Of a stretch of 18,313 bases of DNA, positions 1-5,989 are shown in pieces. The notes below the pieces were generated by a model that saw nothing but the letters and a program-made list of their open reading frames with translations, ran no database searches and was not told the DNA's origin. This stretch comes from Clostridiales bacterium (GTDB taxonomy: Bacteria; Bacillota; Clostridia; Christensenellales; Aristaeellaceae): NCBI GenBank assembly GCA_004555535.1, contig SFHU01000054.1, positions 1 through 18,313 on the forward strand, read 5' to 3'. Position numbers and translations under genes: made by a program. Numbering within the stretch: position 1 is the first letter of the stretch; each line of letters begins with the position of its first letter.

Positions 1-48
1 GCTTGTGTCGACAAGAAAAGACGTCCCGCCGGGAAGCGCGGGGCGTCT
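1..48. repeat. 48-bp direct repeat, copy 1 (hairpin-bearing)
   Basis: These bases recur identically at 141-188, an offset of 140 bp. Each copy holds a small hairpin (CTTGT/ACAAG around a 4-nt loop, 2-15) and then a 10-bp stem with one G-T pair (20-29 with 38-47, 8-nt loop). Read on the minus strand the large stem is followed by TTTTC, so it could terminate leftward transcription. On the plus strand this copy lacks a T run after the stem. The repeat begins at the window edge, so its true length is unknown. No convincing gene lies in 1-198. Confidence 0.85.
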
Positions 49-67
49 CAGACCGTTGGCAAAAGCA

Positions 68-94
68 TTTTCTCTCCCCGAAGGGGAGAGAAAA
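68..94. repeat. Perfect 12-bp inverted repeat with 3-nt loop
   Basis: Bases 68-79 pair perfectly with 83-94 around the loop GAA. Both strands read T4-stem-A4, the opposite of a canonical terminator, which has A before and T after the stem. It lies between the two 48-bp repeat copies. It could be an RNA stem or a protein site; nothing in the sequence decides this. Confidence 0.7.
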
Positions 95-140
95 GATTCA
101 ATTATTCCTTGAAGAAAAGCGTCAACGAATAAAAAGATCT

Positions 141-188
141 GCTTGTGTCGACAAGAAAAGACGTCCCGCCGGGAAGCGCGGGGCGTCT
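141..188. repeat. 48-bp direct repeat, copy 2
   Basis: Identical to 1-48. This copy ends 10 bp past the folT stop codon and supplies the likely folT terminator. Similarity stops at 188, just before the coding end, so the duplication did not extend into the gene. Confidence 0.85.
156..187 (-). terminator. Probable intrinsic terminator of folT
   Basis: On the minus strand a 10-bp GC-rich stem (187-178 with 169-160, one G-T pair, 8-nt loop) is followed by TTTTC at 159-155. It begins 12 bases after the folT stop. Plus bases 188-191 are also TTTT, so the element could work in both directions. Confidence 0.75.
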
Positions 189-198
189 TTTACAGTTG

Positions 199-759
199 TC
201 AGCGCACGGCGGACTGCGGGACGCGCCGCATGATGCGGCACAGCGCGAGGAGCAGCACGCAGTCAAAGGGCAGCTGGACGATGTTCTTGAACGCGCGCAC
301 GGGGAGCGAGGCCATCATCGACGGGCCGTAGAGCATCGTCAGGAAGAGCGTGTTGAGACAGATGTTGACAAAGACGATGATGATCAGCCGCGCGGCCACG
401 ATCTGCCAGGGCTTGCGCCCGGTCTGATAGAAGAAAAATCCGTAGATGACGCCGCCCAGCAGCGCGGAGAGTGTAAAGCCGGGGAAGTAGGGGCCGGTCG
501 GCTTGATCAAAAAGCCCAGAATGTCGCTGAGCGCGCCCTGCATGCCCGCAACGACGGGGCCGAAGAACATGGCCGTCGGCGCGAGGGCGAGGTGGGCCAG
601 CGAGATCTTGAGGCTGTCGCTGACTTCAATGACACCATAGGAAGCAAGCACCATCTGAATGGCCAGCAGCAGGCCGGCGGTGGTCAGCGTCTGCGTCCGC
701 TGGAGGCTCCGCGCGGAATCGACGACCTGACGCCTGAGCAGGGAAAAAAATGAACGCAA
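199..759 (-). CDS. folT: Folate-type ECF transporter S component (FolT family)
   Basis: Small membrane protein of 186 residues that should bind folate and deliver it through a shared ECF module (EcfA/A'/T, not in this window). After a short basic cytoplasmic N-terminus there are about six hydrophobic segments (near residues 25-45, 52-74, 76-87, 93-112, 120-145 and 157-176). The stretch with SLKISLAHLALAPTAMFFGP, the GALSDILG turn and the C-terminal PFD followed by a leucine run fit the folate subgroup. I chose TTG at 759: a GGAGAGG site sits 8 bases upstream, and FolT-like hydrophobic sequence follows. A longer in-frame reading from GTG 897 would translate the riboswitch and is rejected. The gene has its own promoter and a THF riboswitch, which supports folate as ligand. 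Substrate is inferred, not shown. Confidence 0.85.
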   Translation of the reverse strand: MRSFFSLLRRQVVDSARSLQRTQTLTTAGLLLAIQMVLASYGVIEVSDSLKISLAHLALAPTAMFFGPVVAGMQGALSDILGFLIKPTGPYFPGFTLSALLGGVIYGFFFYQTGRKPWQIVAARLIIIVFVNICLNTLFLTMLYGPSMMASLPVRAFKNIVQLPFDCVLLLALCRIMRRVPQSAVR

Positions 760-793
760 AAAAACCACCTCTCCAAATCCAATCCCGAGGGGG
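758..793 (-). promoter_or_regulatory. Possible folT expression-platform hairpin
   Basis: On the minus strand, 793-787 can pair with 771-765 (seven positions, one C-U mismatch, 15-nt loop), followed at once by seven T (764-758). The 3' arm includes part of the folT Shine-Dalgarno site. The structure could act as a terminator or hide the ribosome site when the riboswitch binds ligand. A competing 5-bp pairing of TCTCC (796-792) with GGAGA (774-770) would also mask the site. This is inference from pairing only. Confidence 0.4.
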
Positions 794-835
794 AGATTCG
801 CAGAGATGACATCCTTGTAAAGAGACAGTCGGGGC

Positions 836-914
836 CGGAGAGATACCGCGAAGGGGAAGCCCCTTCTTCGTCCCATGTTTTTCCCGTACATGAGCACTTA
901 ACGCATCTGTTCCG
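836..914 (-). promoter_or_regulatory. Tetrahydrofolate (THF) riboswitch
   Basis: The minus strand carries the hallmarks of the THF class I aptamer in order. AGAT at 908-905 pairs with ATCT at 844-841, and CGGA at 914-911 may extend this with TCCG at 839-836. The conserved GCGTTAAGTG lies at 904-895. Then come a 7-bp hairpin (894-888 with 878-872) whose loop holds GGGA, the joining ACGAAG, a second 7-bp hairpin (866-860 with 856-850, loop CTT), and the conserved CGCGGT at 850-845. It lies between the promoter and a folate transporter, the expected setting. It should reduce folT expression when reduced folates are plentiful. Confidence 0.85.
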
Positions 915-965
915 TCGCCACATCGCGGCGCCCTGCCATCTTCACGAATCGCTTGTGACAGAGCC

Positions 966-994
966 ATTATACGGGAAGGCGCGCCAAAACGCAA
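966..994 (-). promoter_or_regulatory. folT promoter (SigA type)
   Basis: Minus strand: -35 TTGCGT (994-989), 17-bp spacer, -10 TATAAT (971-966). Transcription would start near 959, about 45 bases before the riboswitch. It separates folT from the phospholipase gene on the same strand, so folT need not depend on read-through. Confidence 0.75.
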
Positions 995-1026
995 GCCCTC
1001 CGCGCAAAAATGTGCGCAAAACAGCG

Positions 1027-1977
1027 TCAGGCACGGCGTTGTACACCCGGCGCGTGCTCCGGTGGGCAGGAGCCGCTCCACGGCAGGGCGGAATCATAGC
1101 TCAGTCCGCCCAGCTGCGCGCGCACGGAGGCATAGGAGACGCTGCCCGTCATCAGCCCCAGGGCGGCCTGCGCGAGCTCCCCGGCGCGCGCGACCGCGGC
1201 GGCGAAGAGGTCGTCAAAGCTGTCCGTGCGGATGACGTCCGGCGTCCAGAGGGAGGACCAGGGCGCGTGTGCGTCGTTGGCGATATCCGCCTGGGGCGGC
1301 TCGGGCGGCATCATGTGCGCGTGCAGCGCGCGGTCGAGGCGCAGCGGCCTCAGCGCCGCGCCAAGCGCGCGATAGCGCCGGCCGCCCGGCGAGCGGAGCG
1401 CGCCAGCGAGGCTGACCGCGCTGTCAAAGCTGGCGCGGACACGGCGCACGGAGAGTGCGTCGTCAGGGAAGACTTTGGCGATAGCGGCGGCGAGGGCGGA
1501 GGCGATCTCGTCCTTCTGCGCGCTGGAGAGGGAGGCATAGCCGGCAAACTGGACGGGCAGGCCGGAGGGATGGCCGGTTCTCCTGTAGTGGAGCGTCTCA
1601 AAGCCCGCCTCCAGCAGGCAGTGCTCCGTGGAGGAATACTCCCCGGAGGCGGTCAGCGAATGCGCATAGACGAAGGGATGGAACGTCGTGTCCGTCGCGT
1701 AATGCGTGAAAAAGCCGCAGCAGAAGGCGCGCAGCAGCGCGCTGCCCTTGCAGGCATCGCACAGGGCGAGCAGGAACTCATCGGTGCGCTGGGTGTGCAA
1801 AATGGAGCCGACCTTCGGCGCAAGCGGGCCGCCCGGCAACGGCAGCAGCGCATAGAACAGGGGGTCGGGCCCCTCCGCACCGGCGAGAACGGCGCTGGGA
1901 AGCGGTTCGCCGGCAAAGCAGGTCAGCGGGGCGCACGCCTTTTCGGCGACGCACTGATGGACATAAGATGCGGGCAT
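1027..1977 (-). CDS. Zinc-dependent phospholipase C-like protein
   Basis: Protein of 316 residues resembling the Zn_dep_PLPC family, whose secreted members (alpha-toxin, PC-PLC) hydrolyse phospholipids. It starts MPASYVHQ, as many clostridial cytosolic relatives do, followed by AGAEGPDPLFYAL (about 32-44). Likely metal ligands are H7, D38, H61, the TH-x3-D-x3-HP motif (H92, D96, H100), and H119/E123. There is no signal peptide or membrane anchor, so it probably acts inside the cell and its substrate is unknown. ATG 1977 was chosen because AAGGAGG lies just upstream (1991-1985) and a promoter fits upstream; the extra in-frame sequence out to 2352 is not protein-like. The C-terminal half (from about 150) is less recognisable. 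No clear terminator follows. Confidence 0.75.
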   Translation of the reverse strand: MPASYVHQCVAEKACAPLTCFAGEPLPSAVLAGAEGPDPLFYALLPLPGGPLAPKVGSILHTQRTDEFLLALCDACKGSALLRAFCCGFFTHYATDTTFHPFVYAHSLTASGEYSSTEHCLLEAGFETLHYRRTGHPSGLPVQFAGYASLSSAQKDEIASALAAAIAKVFPDDALSVRRVRASFDSAVSLAGALRSPGGRRYRALGAALRPLRLDRALHAHMMPPEPPQADIANDAHAPWSSLWTPDVIRTDSFDDLFAAAVARAGELAQAALGLMTGSVSYASVRAQLGGLSYDSALPWSGSCPPEHAPGVQRRA

Positions 1978-2062
1978 GGAAGCCTCCTTGATGTGAAAGC
2001 AAAGCGGCGAGGGCCGCCGGAATGATGGGGAAGGCGCCGGGGCGTGCCCGGCGAACGCTTCT

Positions 2063-2091
2063 ATTATACACATGCGCGCGGGTTTTGTCGA
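2063..2091 (-). promoter_or_regulatory. Promoter of the phospholipase-like gene
   Basis: Minus strand: -35 TCGACA (2091-2086), 17-bp spacer, -10 TATAAT (2068-2063). The roughly 80-base leader contains a 6-bp stem (2036-2041 with 2047-2052, 5-nt loop). Together with the rightward promoter at 2130-2158 it forms a divergent control region. Confidence 0.75.
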
Positions 2092-2129
2092 TGGAAAATC
2101 GAGGTGGTCAGGGTATGTGCAAAACGGCG

Positions 2130-2158
2130 TTGACGCGGCGGGAAACGTGCGATACAAT
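2130..2158 (+). promoter_or_regulatory. Promoter of the HAD phosphatase-ydcF pair
   Basis: -35 TTGACG (2130-2135), 17-bp spacer, -10 TACAAT (2153-2158). The start of transcription would be near 2165, leaving a leader of about 27 bases to the ATG at 2192. Confidence 0.75.
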
Positions 2159-2191
2159 AGGATGCAAAAAAAACGGAAATCGGGGGAGACT

Positions 2192-2845
2192 ATGAACATC
2201 AAGGCGGTCATTTGGGATCTGGACGGGACGCTGCTTGACACGCTCACCGACCTGGCGGCGAGCACGAACGCGGCGCTTGCGCAGTGCGGCCTGCCCGGGC
2301 GCACGAAGGACGAGGTGCGCAGCTTCGTCGGCAACGGCGTGCGCAGGCTCATCGAGCGGGCTGTGCCGCCCGGAACGGATGAGGCGACGGTGCAGCGCGT
2401 CTACGACGCCTTTGTGGCGCACTACGGCGCGCACAGCCGGGACACGACGCGCCCCTACGACGGCGTGATGGAGATGCTCGACGCGCTTTTGGCGCAGGGC
2501 ATCCGCCTGGCGATCGTCTCCAACAAGATCGACTTTGCGGTCAGGGAGCTCAGCCGGACGTATTTCGGCGACAGGATGCAGGTCGCCGTCGGCGACGCGC
2601 CGGAGCGCAGGCGCAAGCCCGCGCCGGACAGCGTGCTGGAGGCGATGCGCCGGATGGGCGTTGGCCGGGAGGAGACGGTGTATGTCGGCGATTCGGACGT
2701 GGACGTGCTGACGGCGCGCAACGCCGGGGTCGTCTGCTGCGCTGTGAGCTGGGGCTTTCGCAGCGAGGAGAGCCTCCGGGAGGCGGGCGCGGAGCATATC
2801 GCCGCGACGCCGCAGGCGCTCCTTGAAGCGCTCCGGGCGCTGTGA
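2192..2845 (+). CDS. HAD-superfamily phosphatase (phosphoglycolate phosphatase-like)
   Basis: Cytosolic phosphomonoesterase of 217 residues in HAD subfamily IA. Motif I is DLDGT with nucleophile D9 and acid D11; motif II is S110 in IVSNK; motif III is K142 in RRKPAPD; motif IV is VGDSDVD with D167 and D171. A helical cap of subclass C1 spans about 15-85. The motifs and length fit Gph, which removes phosphate from 2-phosphoglycolate, but the pyrophosphatase PpaX and other broad HAD enzymes look alike, so no symbol is given. ATG 2192 follows GGGGGAG (2182-2187); the in-frame region upstream holds the promoter and cannot be coding. The stop overlaps the GTG of the next gene, indicating translational coupling. 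Confidence 0.9.
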   Translation: MNIKAVIWDLDGTLLDTLTDLAASTNAALAQCGLPGRTKDEVRSFVGNGVRRLIERAVPPGTDEATVQRVYDAFVAHYGAHSRDTTRPYDGVMEMLDALLAQGIRLAIVSNKIDFAVRELSRTYFGDRMQVAVGDAPERRRKPAPDSVLEAMRRMGVGREETVYVGDSDVDVLTARNAGVVCCAVSWGFRSEESLREAGAEHIAATPQALLEALRAL

Positions 2846-3411
2846 GCCGGCGGATGGATGCGATCCTCGTGCTGGGCGTGGAGCTTGACGCTAAGGACAG
2901 GCCGACGGACGAGCTCGCCGCGCGCCTTGACGCGGGGCTTGCCGCCATGGAGCGCTGGCCCGACGCGCCGGTCGTGCTCTGCGGCGGCGTGCTGCCGGGG
3001 CATGCGCGCGCGGAGGCGGACGTGATGCGCGAAATGCTGCTCGCGCGCGGGGTTGATCCCGCGCGGCTCCTTTGCGAGCGGCAGTCGCAAAACACGATGG
3101 AAAACCTGCGCTTTGCCAAAGCGCTGCTGGGCGGGGGCGGGGGACTGCGCGTGCGCGTCGTGACGAGCGACTATCACCGGCTGCGCGCCGTGCTGACGGC
3201 ACGAAGAAACGGCATGCGCGCCCGGGGATGGGTTGCGCGGCTGCCCCGTGACGCGGCATGGCGCACGCTTCGGCTCAAGGAATGGGCCTACACGCTCGAC
3301 CTGCTCATGGGCTGGCAGGACGAGGGGCGCAGCCGCCCGGCCTTCACGCAGCGCGCGTTCGACCTCGTCTTTTCGGGGCGGGACGGGCGCGATCCGGAGG
3401 GCCGCGCTTGA
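2842..3411 (+). CDS. YdcF/DUF218 family protein
   Basis: Protein of 189 residues with the DUF218 core: a Rossmann-like start (DAILVLGVEL, 6-15), LCGG at 46-49, the E80-x-QSQNTMEN block (80-88), and TSDYHRLRA (108-116). The relative SanA is linked to envelope integrity and E. coli YdcF binds S-adenosylmethionine; the biochemical role is otherwise poorly known. This copy lacks the N-terminal membrane helices of many relatives, so it should be cytosolic. GTG 2842 overlaps the HAD stop by four bases (GTGA); ATG 2854 is an alternative start, and neither has a strong ribosome site. The last codons overlap the -35 box of the next operon's promoter. Confidence 0.8.
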   Translation: MSRRMDAILVLGVELDAKDRPTDELAARLDAGLAAMERWPDAPVVLCGGVLPGHARAEADVMREMLLARGVDPARLLCERQSQNTMENLRFAKALLGGGGGLRVRVVTSDYHRLRAVLTARRNGMRARGWVARLPRDAAWRTLRLKEWAYTLDLLMGWQDEGRSRPAFTQRAFDLVFSGRDGRDPEGRA

Positions 3412-3437
3412 CAGCGGTGCCGGGGCGCGCCTATAAT
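3408..3437 (+). promoter_or_regulatory. Promoter of ribU-tsaE-tsaB-rimI
   Basis: Consensus -35 TTGACA (3408-3413), 18-bp spacer, consensus -10 TATAAT (3432-3437). The -35 box contains the TGA stop (3409-3411) of the YdcF-like gene. Transcription would start near 3444. Confidence 0.8.
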
Positions 3438-3443
3438 AGGGGC

Positions 3444-3540
3444 GAATCCGGCGTTCTCCCGGCTTTACGGAGGATGCGGGCCGCGGCCCGCGGAGAGGTC
3501 TTCCCTGAAGCCCTGCGCATGGCGCGAAAGGAGAATTGCC
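3444..3540 (+). other. Structured ribU leader with GC-rich palindrome
   Basis: About 97 bases of untranslated leader contain a perfect 16-bp palindrome (3476-3491, GCGGGC stems) and smaller possible hairpins (CTTC/GAAG around 3500-3510, GCGC/GCGC around 3515-3525). Riboflavin transporters are often controlled by FMN riboswitches, but the conserved RFN blocks are not visible and the leader is shorter than that aptamer. No known riboswitch class was recognised. Confidence 0.45.
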
Positions 3541-4137
3541 TTGTCCCGCAACGCCGCCCCTTCGGCCTTCACGCTCAGCCGCTGCGGCATCCTCAGCGCG
3601 CTTTGCGTGCTGCTGTATGCGTTTGAGCTGCCGGTCGTCGCGTTTTACAGGCTCGATTTTTCCACGCTGCCGGCCATTCTGGCCGGGTTTTCGATGGGGC
3701 CGGGTCCGGCGATGGCGATCGTGCTCGTCAAGAACCTCGTGCATCTGGCATGGACGGGCACAGCCGGCATCGGCGAGTTGGCGGACGCGCTGGTGTCCGG
3801 CGTCTACGTGCTGACGGCGGGACTGCTGTATGAGAGGGACAAAACCCGCCGGGGCGCGCTTGTCGCGTTGGCGGCGGGCACGGCGGCGATGACAGCTACG
3901 GGCGTGCTGGTCAACTATTTCTTGCTGATCCCGGCGTATCAGGCCGTGATGGGACTGACGCGGGAGGCGATCATCGACATGGGGCGCGCCGCGTGCGGCG
4001 CTGTGGACAGCCTGCCCGCGCTGATGCTCCTGATCACCGCGCCGTTCAACCTGCTCAAGGGCGCGGCGCTCAGCGCAGCCGCCTGGCTTTTGTACAAGCG
4101 CGCATCGCCGCTGCTGCACAGCGCTCCCGGCAGGTGA
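3541..4137 (+). CDS. ribU: Riboflavin-type ECF transporter S component (RibU)
   Basis: Membrane protein of 198 residues, predicted to bind riboflavin and hand it to a shared ECF energising module. Family features are RLDFSTLPAILAGF (37-50), the long GPGPAMAIVLVKNLVHL segment (54-69), the GELADALVSG turn (79-87) and NYFLLIPAY (125-133); the Asn/Lys/His and NYF elements are typical of RibU. About five or six hydrophobic segments are seen. The TTG at 3541 is chosen because AAAGGAG (3527-3533) sits 7 bases upstream. It is the first gene of an operon with tsaE 31 bases downstream. Substrate is inferred from sequence signature. Confidence 0.85.
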   Translation: MSRNAAPSAFTLSRCGILSALCVLLYAFELPVVAFYRLDFSTLPAILAGFSMGPGPAMAIVLVKNLVHLAWTGTAGIGELADALVSGVYVLTAGLLYERDKTRRGALVALAAGTAAMTATGVLVNYFLLIPAYQAVMGLTREAIIDMGRAACGAVDSLPALMLLITAPFNLLKGAALSAAAWLLYKRASPLLHSAPGR

Positions 4138-4168
4138 GCGCCAACAACGACAAACGGGAGAAGAAGCC

Positions 4169-4672
4169 TTGCAGACCTTGCTTTGTGAGAACGAAAGGGA
4201 CACGCAGCGCCTTGGGCGAGCCCTGGGCGCTTGTCTGCGTCCGGGCGACGTCGTGCTGCTGACGGGAGAGATGGGCGCGGGCAAGAGCGTGCTGACGCGC
4301 GCGGCCGCGCAGGGCATGGGCGTATGCGGCCCCGTGCCCAGCCCGACGTTCACGATCCTCAACATCCACGAGGGCGCGCGCATGAAGCTCTACCACTTTG
4401 ACCTCTACCGGCTCGAGGGGGAGGACGCGCTCTACGAGATGGGCCTGGACGAGCTCATCCCTCCGGCGGACGGCGCGGCGATGATCGAGTGGCCGCAGAT
4501 GGCGGAAGGCGCGATGCCGGAGGACGCACTGCGTGTTGAGCTGGCCTATGCGGACGGCGGCCTCTCGCGCAGCGTGACGCTTGCGCCCGGCGGGGCATTT
4601 GACGGGGCGAGGATCGCGGAGATTCTCGCGCGGATGAAGATGGAGGAAGAGCATGAACATCCTGATGATTGA
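4169..4672 (+). CDS. tsaE: tRNA t6A biosynthesis ATPase TsaE
   Basis: Protein of 167 residues, the P-loop ATPase that works with TsaB and TsaD to transfer the threonylcarbamoyl group to A37 of ANN-decoding tRNAs. Visible motifs are Walker A GEMGAGKS (33-40), SPTF (58-61), HFDLYRL (76-82) and IEWP (106-109), in the normal order. TTG 4169 follows GGGAGAAG (4156-4163) and leaves the usual short N-terminus before DTQRLG. It overlaps tsaB by 20 bases, so the two are translationally coupled. Confidence 0.93.
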   Translation: MQTLLCENERDTQRLGRALGACLRPGDVVLLTGEMGAGKSVLTRAAAQGMGVCGPVPSPTFTILNIHEGARMKLYHFDLYRLEGEDALYEMGLDELIPPADGAAMIEWPQMAEGAMPEDALRVELAYADGGLSRSVTLAPGGAFDGARIAEILARMKMEEEHEHPDD

Positions 4673-5366
4673 TACGTCCGGGCCGGCCTGCGGAGTGGCG
4701 CTCTCCAGGGACGGCAAGCTTGTCTGCGAGCTGGAGCTGACCAGCGGCATGACGCACAGCCAGCGGATGATGCCGATGGTGGACAGCGCGCTCTCCATGA
4801 GCGGCATGACCGTGGGGGAGATCGACCTGTTTGGCGCGGTCGTCGGGCCGGGCTCGTTTACGGGCGTGCGCATCGGCGTGTCGACGGTCAAGGCGCTGGC
4901 GCATGCCTCGGGCAAGCCCTGTGGAGGGGTCGACGCGCTGGAGGCGCTTGCGGCGAACGCGGCGGGGTTTGACGGCGTCGTCTGCCCGATTCTCGACGCG
5001 CGTGCGCAGCAGGTCTACGGCGCGATGTTCGGGGCAGGCTTCCCACCCGTGCGCCTGATGGAGGACGAGGCGATGAAGCTGACGGCATACCTCGACCGTG
5101 TGGAGGCGACGGGGCAGCGCGCGCTCTTCCTGGGCGACGGGGCGGCGGCGTTTGAGGCGCCGATCCGCGAGCGCCTGGGGGAGCGGGCCGTGTTTGCGCC
5201 GATGCAGCATGCGGGCCTTCGCGCGGCGAGCGCGCTGGCGCTGCTTTCGCACCGCGCGCAGGCGGGTGAGGCGCTGGAGGATGCCTTCACGATGCTGCCG
5301 CTGTATCTGCGCGCGCCGCAGGCCGAGCGGGAGCGCGCGGCGAGAGAGGCGGCGCAGCATGGCTGA
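4653..5366 (+). CDS. tsaB: tRNA t6A biosynthesis scaffold TsaB
   Basis: Protein of 237 residues in the ASKHA fold, a non-catalytic partner of TsaD in t6A formation. It opens with MNILMIDTSG and has the family signature GPGSFTGVRIG (65-75). Length is normal. ATG 4653 follows GGAGGAAG (4642-4649) inside the end of tsaE. tsaD, the catalytic subunit, does not follow here and must lie elsewhere. The stop overlaps the rimI start by 8 bases. Confidence 0.93.
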   Translation: MNILMIDTSGPACGVALSRDGKLVCELELTSGMTHSQRMMPMVDSALSMSGMTVGEIDLFGAVVGPGSFTGVRIGVSTVKALAHASGKPCGGVDALEALAANAAGFDGVVCPILDARAQQVYGAMFGAGFPPVRLMEDEAMKLTAYLDRVEATGQRALFLGDGAAAFEAPIRERLGERAVFAPMQHAGLRAASALALLSHRAQAGEALEDAFTMLPLYLRAPQAERERAAREAAQHG

Positions 5367-5871
5367 GCAGAGGATCCGTGCGCTGCGCGAGGAGGACGTG
5401 CCGCAGATTCACGAGATCGAGACGCTGTGCTTCGCGATGCCCTGGAGCGAGGCCTCGATCCTGCATGACGTGAAGGAAAACCCTGTCGCGCGCTGGCTGG
5501 TGCTTGAGGACGGCAGCGGGCGCGTGCTGGCCTACGCGGGCATGTGGTTTGTGCTCGACGAGGCGCATGTGTGCAACGTTGCGGTGCATCCCGACTTCCG
5601 GCGGCAGGGGCTGGGACGGCGCATTTTTGAGGCGCTCATCGCGCTGGCGCAGGAGAACTCCATGCGCCTGATGACGCTGGAGGTGCGCCGCAGCAACCAG
5701 GCGGCCCAGAATCTCTATCACGCCTGCGGCTTCCTCGACGTCGGCTACCGCAAGCGCTATTACGAGGACAACCGCGAGGACGCGCTGATCATGTTCCGCG
5801 AGTTTTCCTATCCCGAAGAGGCGGAGGAGGAAGTGCCGCAGGGCGGTTTTGACGAATGCCCGCGCGCATAG
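5359..5871 (+). CDS. rimI: GNAT N-acetyltransferase RimI-like
   Basis: Protein of 170 residues in the GNAT fold, predicted to acetylate the N-terminal alanine of ribosomal protein S18 or other proteins using acetyl-CoA. The acetyl-CoA loop is RRQGLGRR (81-88); N113 with AAQNLYHACGF (115-125) and C-terminal Y130/Y134/Y135 fit RimI. The C-terminal 20 residues, acidic and Gly/Pro-rich, extend beyond the usual length of about 150. ATG 5359 was chosen by position, overlapping the tsaB stop. The tsaE-tsaB-rimI order is common in Bacillota. A terminator follows 4 bases after the stop. Confidence 0.88.
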   Translation: MAEQRIRALREEDVPQIHEIETLCFAMPWSEASILHDVKENPVARWLVLEDGSGRVLAYAGMWFVLDEAHVCNVAVHPDFRRQGLGRRIFEALIALAQENSMRLMTLEVRRSNQAAQNLYHACGFLDVGYRKRYYEDNREDALIMFREFSYPEEAEEEVPQGGFDECPRA

Positions 5872-5874
5872 AAT

Positions 5875-5917
5875 AGAGGGACAATGCGCCGGAATCGGCG
5901 CTGCCCTCTTTTCTTTT
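5875..5917 (+). terminator. Terminator of ribU-tsaEB-rimI operon
   Basis: AGAGGG (5875-5880) pairs with CCCTCT (5904-5909), and inside it GCGCCG pairs with CGGCGC around GAAT (5886-5901), followed by TTTCTTTT (5910-5917). This is a textbook rho-independent terminator a few bases past rimI. Confidence 0.88.
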
Positions 5918-5931
5918 GGCGCGATTTGGAG

Positions 5932-5937
5932 TACAAT
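5932..5937 (+). promoter_or_regulatory. Possible -10 box of the hydrolase-Mur ligase-ddl operon
   Basis: TACAAT stands in an AT-rich pocket just after the preceding terminator, where a new promoter is expected. No good -35 hexamer is seen at 16-18 bp; the region upstream is TTTTC-rich. The promoter may be weak or need an activator. Confidence 0.4.
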
Positions 5938-5989
5938 AATAAAATCCGAGAGTATGGGGATGACTATGGCTGGGAATAGGAGAGAGGAC

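Noticed and set aside
1..188. CRISPR array or transposon ends
   Set aside because: Only two repeat copies, unequal context, no target-site duplication, no transposase, and the repeats are direct rather than inverted.
3..331. Small open frames across the two 48-bp repeats
   Set aside because: Their shared first 15 residues only reflect the duplicated DNA hairpin; there is no ribosome site and the sequence is terminator-like.
760..897. N-terminal extension of folT to GTG 897
   Set aside because: These codons are the THF riboswitch and expression platform. TTG 759 has a good ribosome site and gives the family's normal N-terminus.
995..1026. Terminator after the phospholipase-like gene
   Set aside because: The only stem is about 5 bp (GCGCA/TGCGC) with no T run after it.
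955..2025. Plus-strand open frame opposite the phospholipase-like gene
   Set aside because: It has no recognisable motifs and is the complement of a gene with clear zinc ligands, a promoter and a ribosome site.
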